Shown in pieces: positions 26,622-35,981 of a DNA stretch of 64,000 bases. Numbering within the stretch: the first letter of the stretch is position 1; each line of letters starts with the position of its first letter. Under the pieces are notes generated by a model. It was given only the letters and a program-made list of their open reading frames with translations. It was not told the origin of the DNA and searched no databases. A program made the position numbers and the translations under genes. Origin of the DNA: Oscillospiraceae bacterium MB24-C1 (GTDB taxonomy: Bacteria > Bacillota > Clostridia > Oscillospirales > Ruminococcaceae); contig CP133187.1 of the NCBI GenBank assembly GCA_030913685.1, positions 186,001-250,000 on the forward strand, given 5' to 3'.

Positions 26622-28348
26622 GCAATATTTTTTCACATCTGAAGTCTTTTTATCTGGAATGTACCTATGCCGTTATAGCAATGGTACTGGCAGCGCTCAC
26701 TGAGCTGGGGCTGCCCTTTTTGCTAGCTGAGCTGATTAATCAAGGTCTATATTACAACGATACGGCGCTTGTATTGCGACTAGGCAGCATGATGCTGCTG
26801 CTGGCAATCATCAGCGTTAGTGGCACTCTTTTAAATAGCTACTTCAGTGCGAAAATTTCGGCCGGGGTCAGCCGAGCACTCCGGCGGCAGATATTTGATA
26901 AAATCGAAGGTTTTTCACTCTCTGAAACTGACCGATTTGGTACTGCCTCGTTGATTACACGCTCGACAAACGACGTTACGCAGGTGCAAAACTATATCTA
27001 TGTGCTGCTGCGGCTAGTGTTGCGCGCGCCAATTATGATTATTGGCGGCGTGACACTGGCTTTTCTCAAAAGTCCGACCCTCTCTATGGTTTTGCTGCTG
27101 ATGCTACCGGCCCTTTTTTTGATGGTTACCGGAATTGCCCGTCGCGGTATGCCGCTTTCCACAGCGATGCAGCAAAAGCTTGACAACGTAACGCTGGTCA
27201 TGCGTGAAAAGTTGACCGGTGTCAGGGTGATCCGTGCCTTTGATAATGAAAATTATGAAAAAAAGCGCTTCGATAAGGCGAGCCGCGATTTAACCGAGGC
27301 CTCAATTAAAATGAACCGGACGATGGCGTTGCTGTTCCCCGCGGCGAATGTGGTTATGGCAGCAGCTACAGTAGCAATTGTCTGGTTCGGTGCCATTAAA
27401 GCGGTACAGGGTACTATAATGGTTGGCGACATCATGGCGATGGTGCAGTATATCACCCAGATTCTTATGTCCATCATGATGCTCTCGATGGTCTTTGTCA
27501 TGCTACCGCGTGCTATGTCTTCAGTGAAGCGTATTACCGAGGTACTTGAAACCGAAACGCAGATTACTGATCCGGTAGAATGCCGGATAACACCGGGTGA
27601 GGGCCGGCTCACTTTTGAGAATGTCAGCTTTCGCTACCCCGGTGCGCAGGATGCGGCGTTGTCCCACATTAGCTTTACAGCGTCTCCAGGGCAGACGACG
27701 GCGATTATCGGAAGCACCGGTAGCGGAAAAAGTACGCTGCTGAAGCTGGTGGAGCGTTTTTATGACGCCACCCAAGGGCGTGTATGCATCGACGGGATTG
27801 ATGTTAGGGACTATTCGCAGCAGGATTTGCGCCAAAAGCTGGGGTATGTGCCGCAAAAAGCGGTGCTGTTTTCAGGAAGTATTGCCGATAATCTGCGTTT
27901 TGGATCTCCGGATGCTACCGACGAGATACTGACTGCAGCCGTTGAGACTGCACAGGCCCGAGAATTTGTTTCCGAGCGTGCCGAGGGTTATCAGGCACCG
28001 ATATCGCAGGGTGGAACGAATCTTTCCGGTGGACAGAAGCAACGCCTTGCCATTGCCAGAGCTATTGTGCGCAGACCCAGCATCTATCTGTTCGACGACA
28101 GCTTTTCGGCGCTGGACTTTGAAACCGACGCGCGCCTTCGTGCCGCGCTACAAAAGGATATGGGCAACGCCACTGTGCTCATTGTAGCGCAGCGTGTTTC
28201 CACCGTTACGAACGCTGACCAGATTCTCGTGCTGGACGGCGGTGAACAGGTGGGGCTGGGTACGCATAAGGTGCTGTTTAAAAGCTGTGCCGTTTATCGT
28301 GACATTGTTAAATCACAGCTTTCGGCGGAGGAAATTGACGATGAGTGA
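26618..28348 (+). CDS. Heterodimeric ABC exporter subunit, degenerate site
   Basis: A 576-aa half-transporter: six membrane segments (residues 15-300), then an ATPase domain with Walker A GSTGSGKST, signature LSGGQKQRL and Walker B SIYLFDDSFSALD. The residue after the Walker B Asp is Asp instead of catalytic Glu. This is the mark of the TM287/LmrC-type partner in heterodimeric exporters with one weak ATP site. The gene overlaps marR by four bases and the second half-transporter by eight. Drug or lipid export is likely. No N-terminal peptidase domain is present. Confidence 0.92.
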   Translation: MSNIFSHLKSFYLECTYAVIAMVLAALTELGLPFLLAELINQGLYYNDTALVLRLGSMMLLLAIISVSGTLLNSYFSAKISAGVSRALRRQIFDKIEGFSLSETDRFGTASLITRSTNDVTQVQNYIYVLLRLVLRAPIMIIGGVTLAFLKSPTLSMVLLLMLPALFLMVTGIARRGMPLSTAMQQKLDNVTLVMREKLTGVRVIRAFDNENYEKKRFDKASRDLTEASIKMNRTMALLFPAANVVMAAATVAIVWFGAIKAVQGTIMVGDIMAMVQYITQILMSIMMLSMVFVMLPRAMSSVKRITEVLETETQITDPVECRITPGEGRLTFENVSFRYPGAQDAALSHISFTASPGQTTAIIGSTGSGKSTLLKLVERFYDATQGRVCIDGIDVRDYSQQDLRQKLGYVPQKAVLFSGSIADNLRFGSPDATDEILTAAVETAQAREFVSERAEGYQAPISQGGTNLSGGQKQRLAIARAIVRRPSIYLFDDSFSALDFETDARLRAALQKDMGNATVLIVAQRVSTVTNADQILVLDGGEQVGLGTHKVLFKSCAVYRDIVKSQLSAEEIDDE

Positions 28349-30185
28349 AACCAACAACAAAAACCAAAAGCTGTTTGTCGGTGGAAGGCACGGCGGTAGA
28401 ACCATGATGGCAACGGCGCGCGCCAAAAACTTTAAGGGCAGCTTTATGCGGCTGGTTGGGTTTTTAAAACCCTATTCCATCTTGCTTTTGGTTGTGCTAC
28501 TGCTAAATATAATTTCCACCGCTGTCAGCGCGCTGGTGCCAAAGGCGCTTTCCGGTGCGGTCAACGAGATTGCCAGAGGTACACAGGCCGTGCTGACTGG
28601 TACGGGAGCAGGCGTCTCTATGGCGCTGGTTGGGCGTGTTCTGACGATTATAGCAGTGATGTACCTTCTTTCTTCCGCTGCGAACTATACTGTGCAATAT
28701 ATTCTCTCGGGGCTAACCCAACGGGCTATGTACGACCTGCGTAAACGGGCGGACGAGAAACTCTCGCGTCTGCCGCTGTCTTATTTTGATAAAAATCCGT
28801 TTGGTGATACGCTCTCGCGTGTTACCAACGATATCGACACCATTGCAAACTCGTTACAGCAAAGCTTGAATCAGGCCCTCAGCTCTCTGCTGAGCATTGT
28901 CATGGTTTTTGTTGTGATGCTGACCATCAGCCCGTGGCTTACGCTTGCAGGGCTAGGTGCCATGCCGCTGGGTATAATTCTATCGGGGGCACTGATTAAA
29001 TTCTCGCAGAAGTTTTTTAAGGGCCAGCAAAAGTCGCTGGGCGAATTGAACGGTTATATTGAAGAGACCTACAACGGGCATGAGGTCATCAAGGCATTTG
29101 GCAGAGAGCAAGCCTCGCGGCAGCATTTTGCACAACTTAACGACGCCTTGTATGACTACGCATGGAAGGCGCAGTTTTCTTCCGGCATTATGATGCCAGT
29201 CATCATCTTTATTACCAACCTTGGCTATGTGGTGGTGGCGATTGCCGGCGGTTATATGATCACCACAGGGAATCTCTTGGTAGGCGATATTCAGGCTATG
29301 ATACAATATATACGCCAGTTTTCGCACCCTGTTTCAATGGTGGCAAATATTGCGAACATTTTGCAGTCGGCCGTGGCGGCTGCAGAGCGCGTGTTTGAGT
29401 TGCTAGATGAACCTGAGGAGACGCCCGACCCTGTCCAGCCAAAAACAATCGCAAACGCCAAAGGCGAAGTACGTATAGAAGACCTGACCTTTGGCTATGG
29501 CGACGAGCCGGTGCTTAAAAACATTTCGGTGTGGGCAAAGAATGGTCAGCGGGTGGCCATAGTTGGCCCGACCGGTTCGGGAAAGACAACATTGGTTAAT
29601 CTCTTGATGCGCTTTTATGAGCCGCAGCAGGGGGGGATCACTATTGATGGCATTAAACTGTCCGATATGACCCGAGCCGAATTGCGCAGCCATTTTGGCA
29701 TGGTGTTACAGGACACCTGGCTGTTTAAAGGCAGCATTATGGAAAACATTCGCTATGGTCGGCTGAATGCGACCGATGAAGAAGTGATTACCGCTGCCAA
29801 GGCCGCCTGTGCGCACCGGTTTATCCGCCAGCTCCCAGATGGGTATGACTTTGAGCTTGGCGAGGACGCCACCAATATTTCGCAGGGGCAGCGGCAGCTG
29901 CTTACCATTGCGCGGGCGCTGTTGGCTGACCCGGATATTTTGATTCTAGACGAAGCGACCAGTTCTGTGGATACCCGAACTGAGCAATTGATTCAAAATG
30001 CCATGACGACGCTGATGCAGGGGCGCACGTCGTTTGTGATTGCGCACCGCCTTTCCACCATAAAAGATGCCGACGCAATCATTGTCATGAAGGATGGCGA
30101 GATTATTGAGCGCGGAAACCATGAAACACTCTTGGCGGCAGGCGGATTTTATAAGAACCTATATCAAAGCCAGTTTGCACATTGA
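28341..30185 (+). CDS. Heterodimeric ABC exporter subunit, catalytic
   Basis: A 614-aa half-transporter, partner of the preceding gene. An N-terminal extension of about 40 residues is followed by six membrane segments and an ATPase domain. Walker A is GPTGSGKTT, Walker B is ILILDEATSSVD with catalytic Glu, and the signature is ISQGQRQL, which departs from LSGGQ. The altered signature would face the weak Walker B of its partner, as in TM287/TM288. The start is ATG 28341 with GGAGGA upstream; the longer open frame is inside the previous gene. A strong two-way terminator follows. Confidence 0.92.
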   Translation: MSETNNKNQKLFVGGRHGGRTMMATARAKNFKGSFMRLVGFLKPYSILLLVVLLLNIISTAVSALVPKALSGAVNEIARGTQAVLTGTGAGVSMALVGRVLTIIAVMYLLSSAANYTVQYILSGLTQRAMYDLRKRADEKLSRLPLSYFDKNPFGDTLSRVTNDIDTIANSLQQSLNQALSSLLSIVMVFVVMLTISPWLTLAGLGAMPLGIILSGALIKFSQKFFKGQQKSLGELNGYIEETYNGHEVIKAFGREQASRQHFAQLNDALYDYAWKAQFSSGIMMPVIIFITNLGYVVVAIAGGYMITTGNLLVGDIQAMIQYIRQFSHPVSMVANIANILQSAVAAAERVFELLDEPEETPDPVQPKTIANAKGEVRIEDLTFGYGDEPVLKNISVWAKNGQRVAIVGPTGSGKTTLVNLLMRFYEPQQGGITIDGIKLSDMTRAELRSHFGMVLQDTWLFKGSIMENIRYGRLNATDEEVITAAKAACAHRFIRQLPDGYDFELGEDATNISQGQRQLLTIARALLADPDILILDEATSSVDTRTEQLIQNAMTTLMQGRTSFVIAHRLSTIKDADAIIVMKDGEIIERGNHETLLAAGGFYKNLYQSQFAH

Positions 30186-30208
30186 ACAAATAACTGGTAT
30201 AAAAACGT

Positions 30209-30252
30209 AAAAGCGGAGTCTGGAATAACTAATCATTCCAGACTCCGCTTTT
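30209..30252. terminator. Bidirectional terminator, ABC exporter / fab operon
   Basis: A perfect 18-bp stem (30209-30226 with 30235-30252) with A-run and T-run on opposite ends. It separates the rightward exporter operon from the leftward fatty-acid operon. Confidence 0.92.
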
Positions 30253-30261
30253 AATATTTAA

Positions 30262-30675
30262 TCAAGCCATCAGCGCAAACGAAAAATCGGCTGAAACCGC
30301 CAACTCTCCGTTTACGGTGCCTTTTCCGCTAACAAAGCAGAACGGGCCTTTTTGCTTTGTGATGACACATTCAATGTCAATTGTGTCGCCCGGCAGTACC
30401 TTGCGACGGAATTTTACCTTATCCAGACCGGTGTAGTACGGCGTCTTGCCCACAGCATCCTCTGCAAACAGTACACAGCAGGTCTGCGCCATAATCTCAC
30501 AGAGTACAACGCCCGGCACGACCGGATTCCCCGGGAAATGCCCTTGCAAAAACCACTCGTCGCCCCGCACGGTGTAGCGCCCCGTTGCACGCTGGTCTTC
30601 GTGGCGCTCTGCTTCGTCCACTAATAGCATCGGTTCGCGATGGGGGAGAAGCGCTTTGATCGCATCACGGTTCAT
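30262..30675 (-). CDS. fabZ: 3-hydroxyacyl-ACP dehydratase FabZ
   Basis: A 137-aa hot-dog-fold dehydratase, a normal FabZ length. Catalytic His46 is in QGHFPGNPVVPG and Glu60 in VLCEIMAQ. It removes water from 3-hydroxyacyl-ACP in type II fatty-acid elongation. I prefer the ATG at 30675, eight bases after GAGGGG; an alternative GTG at 30684 overlaps the fabF stop. It is the last gene of the operon. The acetyl-CoA carboxylase genes that often follow are absent here. Confidence 0.93.
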   Translation of the reverse strand: MNRDAIKALLPHREPMLLVDEAERHEDQRATGRYTVRGDEWFLQGHFPGNPVVPGVVLCEIMAQTCCVLFAEDAVGKTPYYTGLDKVKFRRKVLPGDTIDIECVITKQKGPFCFVSGKGTVNGELAVSADFSFALMA

Positions 30676-30680
30676 GGCGC

Positions 30681-31910
30681 TCACCCCTCAACCTTGCGGA
30701 AAGCAAGGCAGGCGTTATGGCCGCCAAAGCCCAGCGAGGTGGAGATTGCCAACGTGACGTCGGCCTTGCGCGCGGTGTTAGGCACATAGTCAAGGTCACA
30801 CTCTGGGTCGGGTTCGGTATAGCCGATGGTGGGCGGAATCAGTCCATTGTGCAGTGCCAGCACCGATGCGATTGCTTCAATAGCGCCCGCTGCACCAAGC
30901 ATATGTCCGGTCATCGACTTGGTGGAGCTGATGGCGGCCTTTTTGGCTGCATCTTCGCCCAGTGCCAGTTTGAGTGCCAGCGTCTCGCTCTTATCGTTTA
31001 AGGGTGTGCTGGTGCCGTGTGCGTTTATATAGACACAGTCAGTGTCGCTAATCTGTGCCTGAGTCAGTGCGGCCTTGATGGCGCGGCTGGCACCCTTTGC
31101 CTCGGGATCGGGCGCGGTGACATGATGTGCGTCGCAGGTGTGGCCGTAACCGCAAATTTCGGCGTAGATTTTAGCACCTCTGGCCTTGGCGTGCTCATAT
31201 TCCTCAAGGATGAGCGCACCTGCGCCTTCGCCCATAACAAAGCCGTCTCGGTTTTTATCAAAGGGACGGCAGGCGGTCGCGGGGTCGCCGTTCATGGTCA
31301 GCGCCATACAGTTGGTAAAGCCCGCCACCGCAAGGGGGGCGATCGAAGCCTCGGTGCCGCCCGCAATAATCGCGTCGGCATAGCCGTCAGCAATGGCGCG
31401 ATAGGCCTCGCCGATGGCATTACTGCCGGTGGCGCAAGCTGTGACAACCGGCAGGCAGGGACCCTGCGCGTTAAAGCGGATGGCGACGTTACCTGCGGCC
31501 AAATTTGAGATCATCATCGGGATCAGCATGGCGGAAACGCGGCCGGGGCCGCTTTTTAACAACTTTTCCTGTTCACGCACCATCGTGGTCAGTCCACCGA
31601 TACCCGAACCAAAATAGACGCCGAATCGCTCGGGGTCACAAGCAAGTCCACTGTCGTCCATCGCCTGTTGTGCAGCAGCGAGGGCGTACTGCGAAAAAAG
31701 ATCCAGACGCTTGGCGGCCATTTTGTCCACATAGGGCGTCACATCAAAATCTTTGACCTCAGCAGCGACCTTGACCTTGTAATCCGCGGTGTCAAAGTGG
31801 GTAATGAGGCCAATTCCGCTTACACCGGCGGTAATATTCTGCCAAAAAGTCTCAACATTGTTGCCCACTGGGGTAATTGCGCCAAGTCCGGTGATAACAA
31901 CTCGCTTCAT
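30681..31910 (-). CDS. fabF: 3-oxoacyl-ACP synthase II FabF
   Basis: A 409-aa thiolase-fold condensing enzyme. Catalytic Cys159 is in TACATGSN, and the two histidines are in NAHGTSTPLND and KSMTGHMLG. It elongates acyl-ACP with malonyl-ACP. The start at 31910 is preceded by AAAGGAGG; the longer frame extends into the intergenic region without support. It lies 13 bases after the FabK-like gene and abuts fabZ. No separate fabB is present in the window, so FabF may serve all elongation steps. Confidence 0.95.
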   Translation of the reverse strand: MKRVVITGLGAITPVGNNVETFWQNITAGVSGIGLITHFDTADYKVKVAAEVKDFDVTPYVDKMAAKRLDLFSQYALAAAQQAMDDSGLACDPERFGVYFGSGIGGLTTMVREQEKLLKSGPGRVSAMLIPMMISNLAAGNVAIRFNAQGPCLPVVTACATGSNAIGEAYRAIADGYADAIIAGGTEASIAPLAVAGFTNCMALTMNGDPATACRPFDKNRDGFVMGEGAGALILEEYEHAKARGAKIYAEICGYGHTCDAHHVTAPDPEAKGASRAIKAALTQAQISDTDCVYINAHGTSTPLNDKSETLALKLALGEDAAKKAAISSTKSMTGHMLGAAGAIEAIASVLALHNGLIPPTIGYTEPDPECDLDYVPNTARKADVTLAISTSLGFGGHNACLAFRKVEG

Positions 31911-31923
31911 AAAATTCCTCCTT

Positions 31924-33024
31924 TTACACACCTGCCGATGCGGCAGCGGTAAATTCTTTGTGCAGCATTTCAATAAGACGGTGCACTGTGGTGATGCCCT
32001 CTATTTTATAACCATTGGCACCTATAAAGGCAAAGCCCTGATCCAGTTTGCCCTTGCAAGCCGCGAGCAACGCCGCAGAAATGCAATAAGGGGCGTTGTC
32101 GACCGTGCAGGACGAAATGCAGTGCCATGGGCAGCTTTTGGGGCAAGTTTCTTTATCTAGCGCCCGCTGTAAAAAGTCGTTTTTAATGGCGCGTCCTGGA
32201 AGACCGACCGGGCTTTGGATAATGGTGATATCTTCTTTTTTACAGTTGACATATGCTTGTTTAAAAGTAGGTGAGGCGTCACATTCCTCTGTGGCGACAA
32301 AGCGGGTCGCCATTTGAACAGCCGCCGCCCCGCGTGAAAGGATATCGTAAATATCGGCGCCGGAGAAGATACCGCCGCCCGCAATGAGCGGAATGGCGCG
32401 CCCGGCTTTTTGCTCCAGCGCGTCTAGTGCGGTGCGCAGCTGAGGAATCAGCGCTTGCAGTTTGAAAGAAGGGTCGTCGATCTGCTCCTGCGTAAAGCCA
32501 AGGTGCCCGCCGGCTAGCGGCCCCTCAAGCACAAAACCGTCTGGCACGCGGGCATATTTTTGTTCCCACCAGCGCGATATCATCTTAACCGCCTTGGCGG
32601 AGGAGACGATGGGCACCAGTGCAATGTCCGAAGGGGAGAACTTCGGCAGATCAAGTGGTAGCCCTGCGCCGGAGAAAATAACGTCGATGCCGGCCTCAGC
32701 CGAAGTTTTGACCATTTGAGCAAAGTCGGTCATCACGTTCATAATGTTGATGCCCAGCAGTCCAGTATCCTCATTGGCCATTTTGGAACGCGCGTCGGCG
32801 ATTTCTTCCGCAATACCGTCATGAACAGCGCGTTCACGATTGCGTTCCGCAGGCTTGCGTAACATGGCGATGCCCGCTGCCGACAACACACCTACGCCAC
32901 CCTCATTTGCAACGGCGGAGGCTAGGCGGGCCATTGAGATGCCCACCCCCATGCCGCCCTGTACAATGGGGATGGGTGCGGTATATTTGCCCAGAGTAAG
33001 CTGGTGATTGTTAAAGTTGAACAT
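31924..33024 (-). CDS. FabK/nitronate monooxygenase-like flavoprotein with Cys-rich tail
   Basis: A 366-aa TIM-barrel flavoprotein of the NPD/FabK family: IVQGGMGVGIS at the N-terminus, GPLAGGHLGF, and IAGGGIFSGADI with AVQMATRFVATEEC at the phosphate site. Unlike the short FabK at 34722-35669, it has a C-terminal segment with a tight cysteine cluster (CPKSCPWHCISSC, then CISA and CKG) that could hold an Fe-S cluster or zinc. It lies between fabG and fabF, so a role in acyl-chain reduction, isomerisation or quality control is likely, but the reaction is unknown. ATG 33024 is chosen; a TTG at 33054 is less likely. Confidence 0.8.
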   Translation of the reverse strand: MFNFNNHQLTLGKYTAPIPIVQGGMGVGISMARLASAVANEGGVGVLSAAGIAMLRKPAERNRERAVHDGIAEEIADARSKMANEDTGLLGINIMNVMTDFAQMVKTSAEAGIDVIFSGAGLPLDLPKFSPSDIALVPIVSSAKAVKMISRWWEQKYARVPDGFVLEGPLAGGHLGFTQEQIDDPSFKLQALIPQLRTALDALEQKAGRAIPLIAGGGIFSGADIYDILSRGAAAVQMATRFVATEECDASPTFKQAYVNCKKEDITIIQSPVGLPGRAIKNDFLQRALDKETCPKSCPWHCISSCTVDNAPYCISAALLAACKGKLDQGFAFIGANGYKIEGITTVHRLIEMLHKEFTAAASAGV

Positions 33025-33072
33025 AGTGTCATTTACCTCATTTTCAGCTGCCAAAGCGGTCTGGGCACAGGG

Positions 33073-33813
33073 TTACATGCACATGCCGCCGTCGATGCGA
33101 ATAACTTCACCGGTGATATAGGCCGCACCCTCGCTGCAAAGATAAACAGCGAGCGAGGCGACCTCCTCCGGTGTTCCCATCCGGTTCATCGGCACATTTT
33201 CAAGTGAGGCTGCCAGCACCTTTTCAGACAGCGCGGCGGTCATATCGGTTTCGATAAACCCGGGGGCAATGGCGTTACAAGTGATACCCCGGCCGGCGAG
33301 TTCACGGGCGACCGATTTAGTCAGCCCGATCATGCCGGCTTTGGCGGCAGAATAATTGGCCTGGCCCGCGTTGCCGGAGAGTCCCGATACCGAGGCGATG
33401 TTGATGATGCGTCCGGTGCGGCGTTTCATCATAGGGGTGGCACACTGGCGGGTCATCAAAAATGCACCCTTGAGATTGGTCGCGATAACAGAATCAAAGT
33501 CCTCATCCTTCATGCGCATGATGAGCCCATCTCGCGTGATACCCGCACAATTGATGAGAATGTCAATCTGCCCCCACTCTTTGAGCAGGGCTGCGACAGT
33601 GGTCTTAGTGGCGTCGCTATCGGCGACGTCGCAGCGAATAGCGGTCATCGTATAACCGCTACGCTGCGCTTCTTCGACAGTGGCCTGTGCGGCGGCTTCA
33701 TTACCAGCATAAAGAATGGCTACCTTGGCGTTTTGTGCAGCCAGTGCCAGCGCAATCGCGCGACCAATGCCACGCGATCCGCCGGTGACGATTGCGGTTT
33801 TATTATTAAGCAT
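33073..33813 (-). CDS. fabG: 3-oxoacyl-ACP reductase FabG
   Basis: A 246-aa short-chain dehydrogenase. The NADP loop is GGSRGIGRAI (residues 11-20), the NAG-like segment is INCAGI, and the catalytic Ser-Tyr-Lys triad is in SVSGL and YSAAKAG. The C-terminus, ITGEVIRIDGGMCM, is typical of FabG. It reduces 3-oxoacyl-ACP to 3-hydroxyacyl-ACP. It is placed three bases from fabD and about 50 bases from the FabK-like gene. RBS GAGGAG. Confidence 0.95.
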   Translation of the reverse strand: MLNNKTAIVTGGSRGIGRAIALALAAQNAKVAILYAGNEAAAQATVEEAQRSGYTMTAIRCDVADSDATKTTVAALLKEWGQIDILINCAGITRDGLIMRMKDEDFDSVIATNLKGAFLMTRQCATPMMKRRTGRIINIASVSGLSGNAGQANYSAAKAGMIGLTKSVARELAGRGITCNAIAPGFIETDMTAALSEKVLAASLENVPMNRMGTPEEVASLAVYLCSEGAAYITGEVIRIDGGMCM

Positions 33814-33816
33814 GGT

Positions 33817-34734
33817 TCATTCTCCTCTCAGAACCGCCAGGGCGGCGGCAAGAGATTCGGCGTCCTGAACGTTTACAATAGTGGCACCCGGTAGGGTTTT
33901 CTTGACAAAGCCCGACAGGGTTTTACCCGCGCCTACCTCCACGAAGGTGTCGTAGCCGTCGGCGGACATAGTTTCGAGCGTTTTCTGCCAGTAAACGGGA
34001 CGGATCAACTGCTCTGACAACAGCTGCTTATCTGGGGTGACATATGGCGATGCGGTGGAGTTGGCATACACCGGTACCAAGGGCTGCGCAAAAGCATAAT
34101 GCTCCAGCGCCTTTTGGAGGCCCTCATAAGCAGACTGCATGAAAGGGGAGTGGAACCCGCCGCTTACCGGCAGAGCTAACGCTCGACCGCCCGCTTGCTT
34201 CACGGCAGCGATCAGTTCATCTGAACGGTCACGCAGCGTTGCCGCTACGATCTGACCGGGGCAGTTAAAGTTGATGGGATAGCTGTCGCCCACCTGGGCG
34301 CAGATTTCTGAGACCTTTTCGGGGGCGAGCTTTAAGATGGCGACCATGCCGCTTTGGCTAGCCTCAGCGGCATCGTGCATGAGCGCGGCGCGCTCACACA
34401 CCAGTTTAAAGCCGTTTTCGTCTGAAAAACCGCCTGCAAAGGTCAGCGCTGCGACCTCTCCGAGCGAGAAACCTGCCACGCCGTCGGGCGTGATGCCTGC
34501 TTCACGGACAGCCTCGGCGGCGGCGAGATCGACGCAAAACAGACAGGGTTGGGTATTTAAAGTAACGGATAATTCCTCGGGGCTGCCCTCAAAGCACTGC
34601 TTTGAAGTCTTCGGACGGATTGCGTCTGCCAAATCAAAAATGTGGCGAGCGGCGGGGCTGGTCTCATAGAGAGATTTGCCCATGCCGGAATATTGCGCGC
34701 CCTGACCAGCGAATAAGAATGCTATTTTACCCAT
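33817..34734 (-). CDS. fabD: Malonyl-CoA-ACP transacylase FabD
   Basis: A 305-aa transacylase of normal length. The N-terminus has FLFAGQGAQYSGMG, the nucleophile Ser90 is in GFSLGE, and the active-site His is in SGGFHSPFM near residue 196. It loads malonate onto ACP for the condensing enzymes. The start overlaps the fabK stop by 13 bases and has GGGAGGT upstream. Confidence 0.95.
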   Translation of the reverse strand: MGKIAFLFAGQGAQYSGMGKSLYETSPAARHIFDLADAIRPKTSKQCFEGSPEELSVTLNTQPCLFCVDLAAAEAVREAGITPDGVAGFSLGEVAALTFAGGFSDENGFKLVCERAALMHDAAEASQSGMVAILKLAPEKVSEICAQVGDSYPINFNCPGQIVAATLRDRSDELIAAVKQAGGRALALPVSGGFHSPFMQSAYEGLQKALEHYAFAQPLVPVYANSTASPYVTPDKQLLSEQLIRPVYWQKTLETMSADGYDTFVEVGAGKTLSGFVKKTLPGATIVNVQDAESLAAALAVLRGE

Positions 34735-35669
34735 TTACCCGCACCTCCCAAAAGTGTGGCGGCCTCATCCATCATTTCGGTGATGATGTCAGAGCAGCTC
34801 TGCTCTTTTTTCATCATACCGGCAATCTGTCCAGCCATAAAAGTGCCACCCTCGAGATCGCCCTCTTGAACAGCGCGGCGCAATGCACCGACACCTTTAG
34901 CTTCGAGCGCATCGGTAGAGACATTTGTGTCGGCTTCCATCTTCATCAGCTCACGGGAGAAGGGGGTCTTCAAGCAACGCACTGGGTGACCCAGCCGCTT
35001 ACCAGTGGCGATGGTGTCGATGTCTTTGGCTTTGATTATGCGCTCTTTATAGACGGCGTGCACATTGCACTCATGGGCGGTTAAAAAGCGGGTGCCGATC
35101 TGAACACCAATGGCGCCCAGCATCATAGCGGCGGCGATGCCGCGTCCGTCCCCGATTCCACCTGCGGCGATAACCGGAATTTTGACGGCGTCGCAAACCT
35201 GCGGCACAATAGCCATCGTGGTCAGCTCACCGATATGCCCGCCCGACTCACAACCCTCTGCAATGACGGCAGTGGCGCCGCTGCGCTCGGCCAGCTTAGC
35301 AAAGGCAACCGAGGCGACAACGGGCAGTACAGCAATGCCAGCTTCGCGCCACATCGGCATATATTTGGCGGGGGTACCGGCCCCTGTGGTCACAACCTTG
35401 ACATTCTCTTCTACAACCACCTGTGCCACCTGATCGGCAAACGGGCTCATGAGCATGATGTTGACGCCAAACGGTTTGTTGGTGAGTGTTTTTGCTTTTC
35501 TGATTTGAGTTCTAAGCCACTCGGCGTCGGCGTTCATGGCCGAAATCAGCCCCAACCCACCTGCGTTTGAAACGGCGGCGGCCAGTTCGGCGTCGGCAAT
35601 CCATGCCATGCCGCCCTGAATGATGGGGGCTTCAATGCCAAGCAGCTCACAAAGCGGCGTTTTCATCAT
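34722..35669 (-). CDS. fabK: Enoyl-ACP reductase FabK
   Basis: A 315-aa FMN-dependent enoyl-ACP reductase of the NPD family. IIQGGMAWIAD is the N-terminal flavin segment, AEGCESGGHIG holds the residues near the active site, and IAAGGIGDGRGIAAAM with GVQIGTRFLTAHEC binds FMN phosphate. It catalyses the last reduction step of each elongation cycle and replaces FabI, which is not seen here. Two start codons are adjacent (ATG 35669 and 35666); the first follows the acpP stop by four bases and has only a weak RBS, so translation may depend on acpP. Confidence 0.93.
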   Translation of the reverse strand: MMKTPLCELLGIEAPIIQGGMAWIADAELAAAVSNAGGLGLISAMNADAEWLRTQIRKAKTLTNKPFGVNIMLMSPFADQVAQVVVEENVKVVTTGAGTPAKYMPMWREAGIAVLPVVASVAFAKLAERSGATAVIAEGCESGGHIGELTTMAIVPQVCDAVKIPVIAAGGIGDGRGIAAAMMLGAIGVQIGTRFLTAHECNVHAVYKERIIKAKDIDTIATGKRLGHPVRCLKTPFSRELMKMEADTNVSTDALEAKGVGALRRAVQEGDLEGGTFMAGQIAGMMKKEQSCSDIITEMMDEAATLLGGAGKWVK

Positions 35670-35673
35670 AGTC

Positions 35674-35901
35674 TTACGCCTGCAGGGACTCGATGTAAGC
35701 AATCAGGCTCTTGACATCGACAAGGCTTTCGTTCATTTCGAGCTCAAGGTCAAAAACCTCTTCGAGATTCATGACGATCTCAACAATGTCAAGAGAATCG
35801 AAGCCGAGTTCTTCAAAGGTGGTGTCTATTTTAATTTCAGATGGATCGATTTCTTTATACTCTGCAAGGACCTTGGCTACTTTTTCAAAATTCTCATTCA
35901 T
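35674..35901 (-). CDS. acpP: Acyl carrier protein AcpP
   Basis: A 75-aa acidic helical protein with the phosphopantetheine site Ser36 in LGFDSLDIVEI. It carries growing acyl chains for the Fab enzymes. RBS AAAAGGAGA. Between fabH and acpP there is an 80-base gap with a short hairpin (CGCGCT with AGCGCG, 35949-35967), which may tune the ratio of acpP to fabH message. Confidence 0.96.
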   Translation of the reverse strand: MNENFEKVAKVLAEYKEIDPSEIKIDTTFEELGFDSLDIVEIVMNLEEVFDLELEMNESLVDVKSLIAYIESLQA

Positions 35902-35981
35902 ACTAAATATTCTCCTTTTAATAAAAATACATTTTAGTTTATGTTGAACGCGCTGTCATAAAGCGCGATGAACAGCTTGAG

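Noticed and set aside
31017-31508. 163-codon ORF antisense to fabF
   Set aside because: It is a reverse-frame shadow of a strongly coding gene with no RBS or family pattern.
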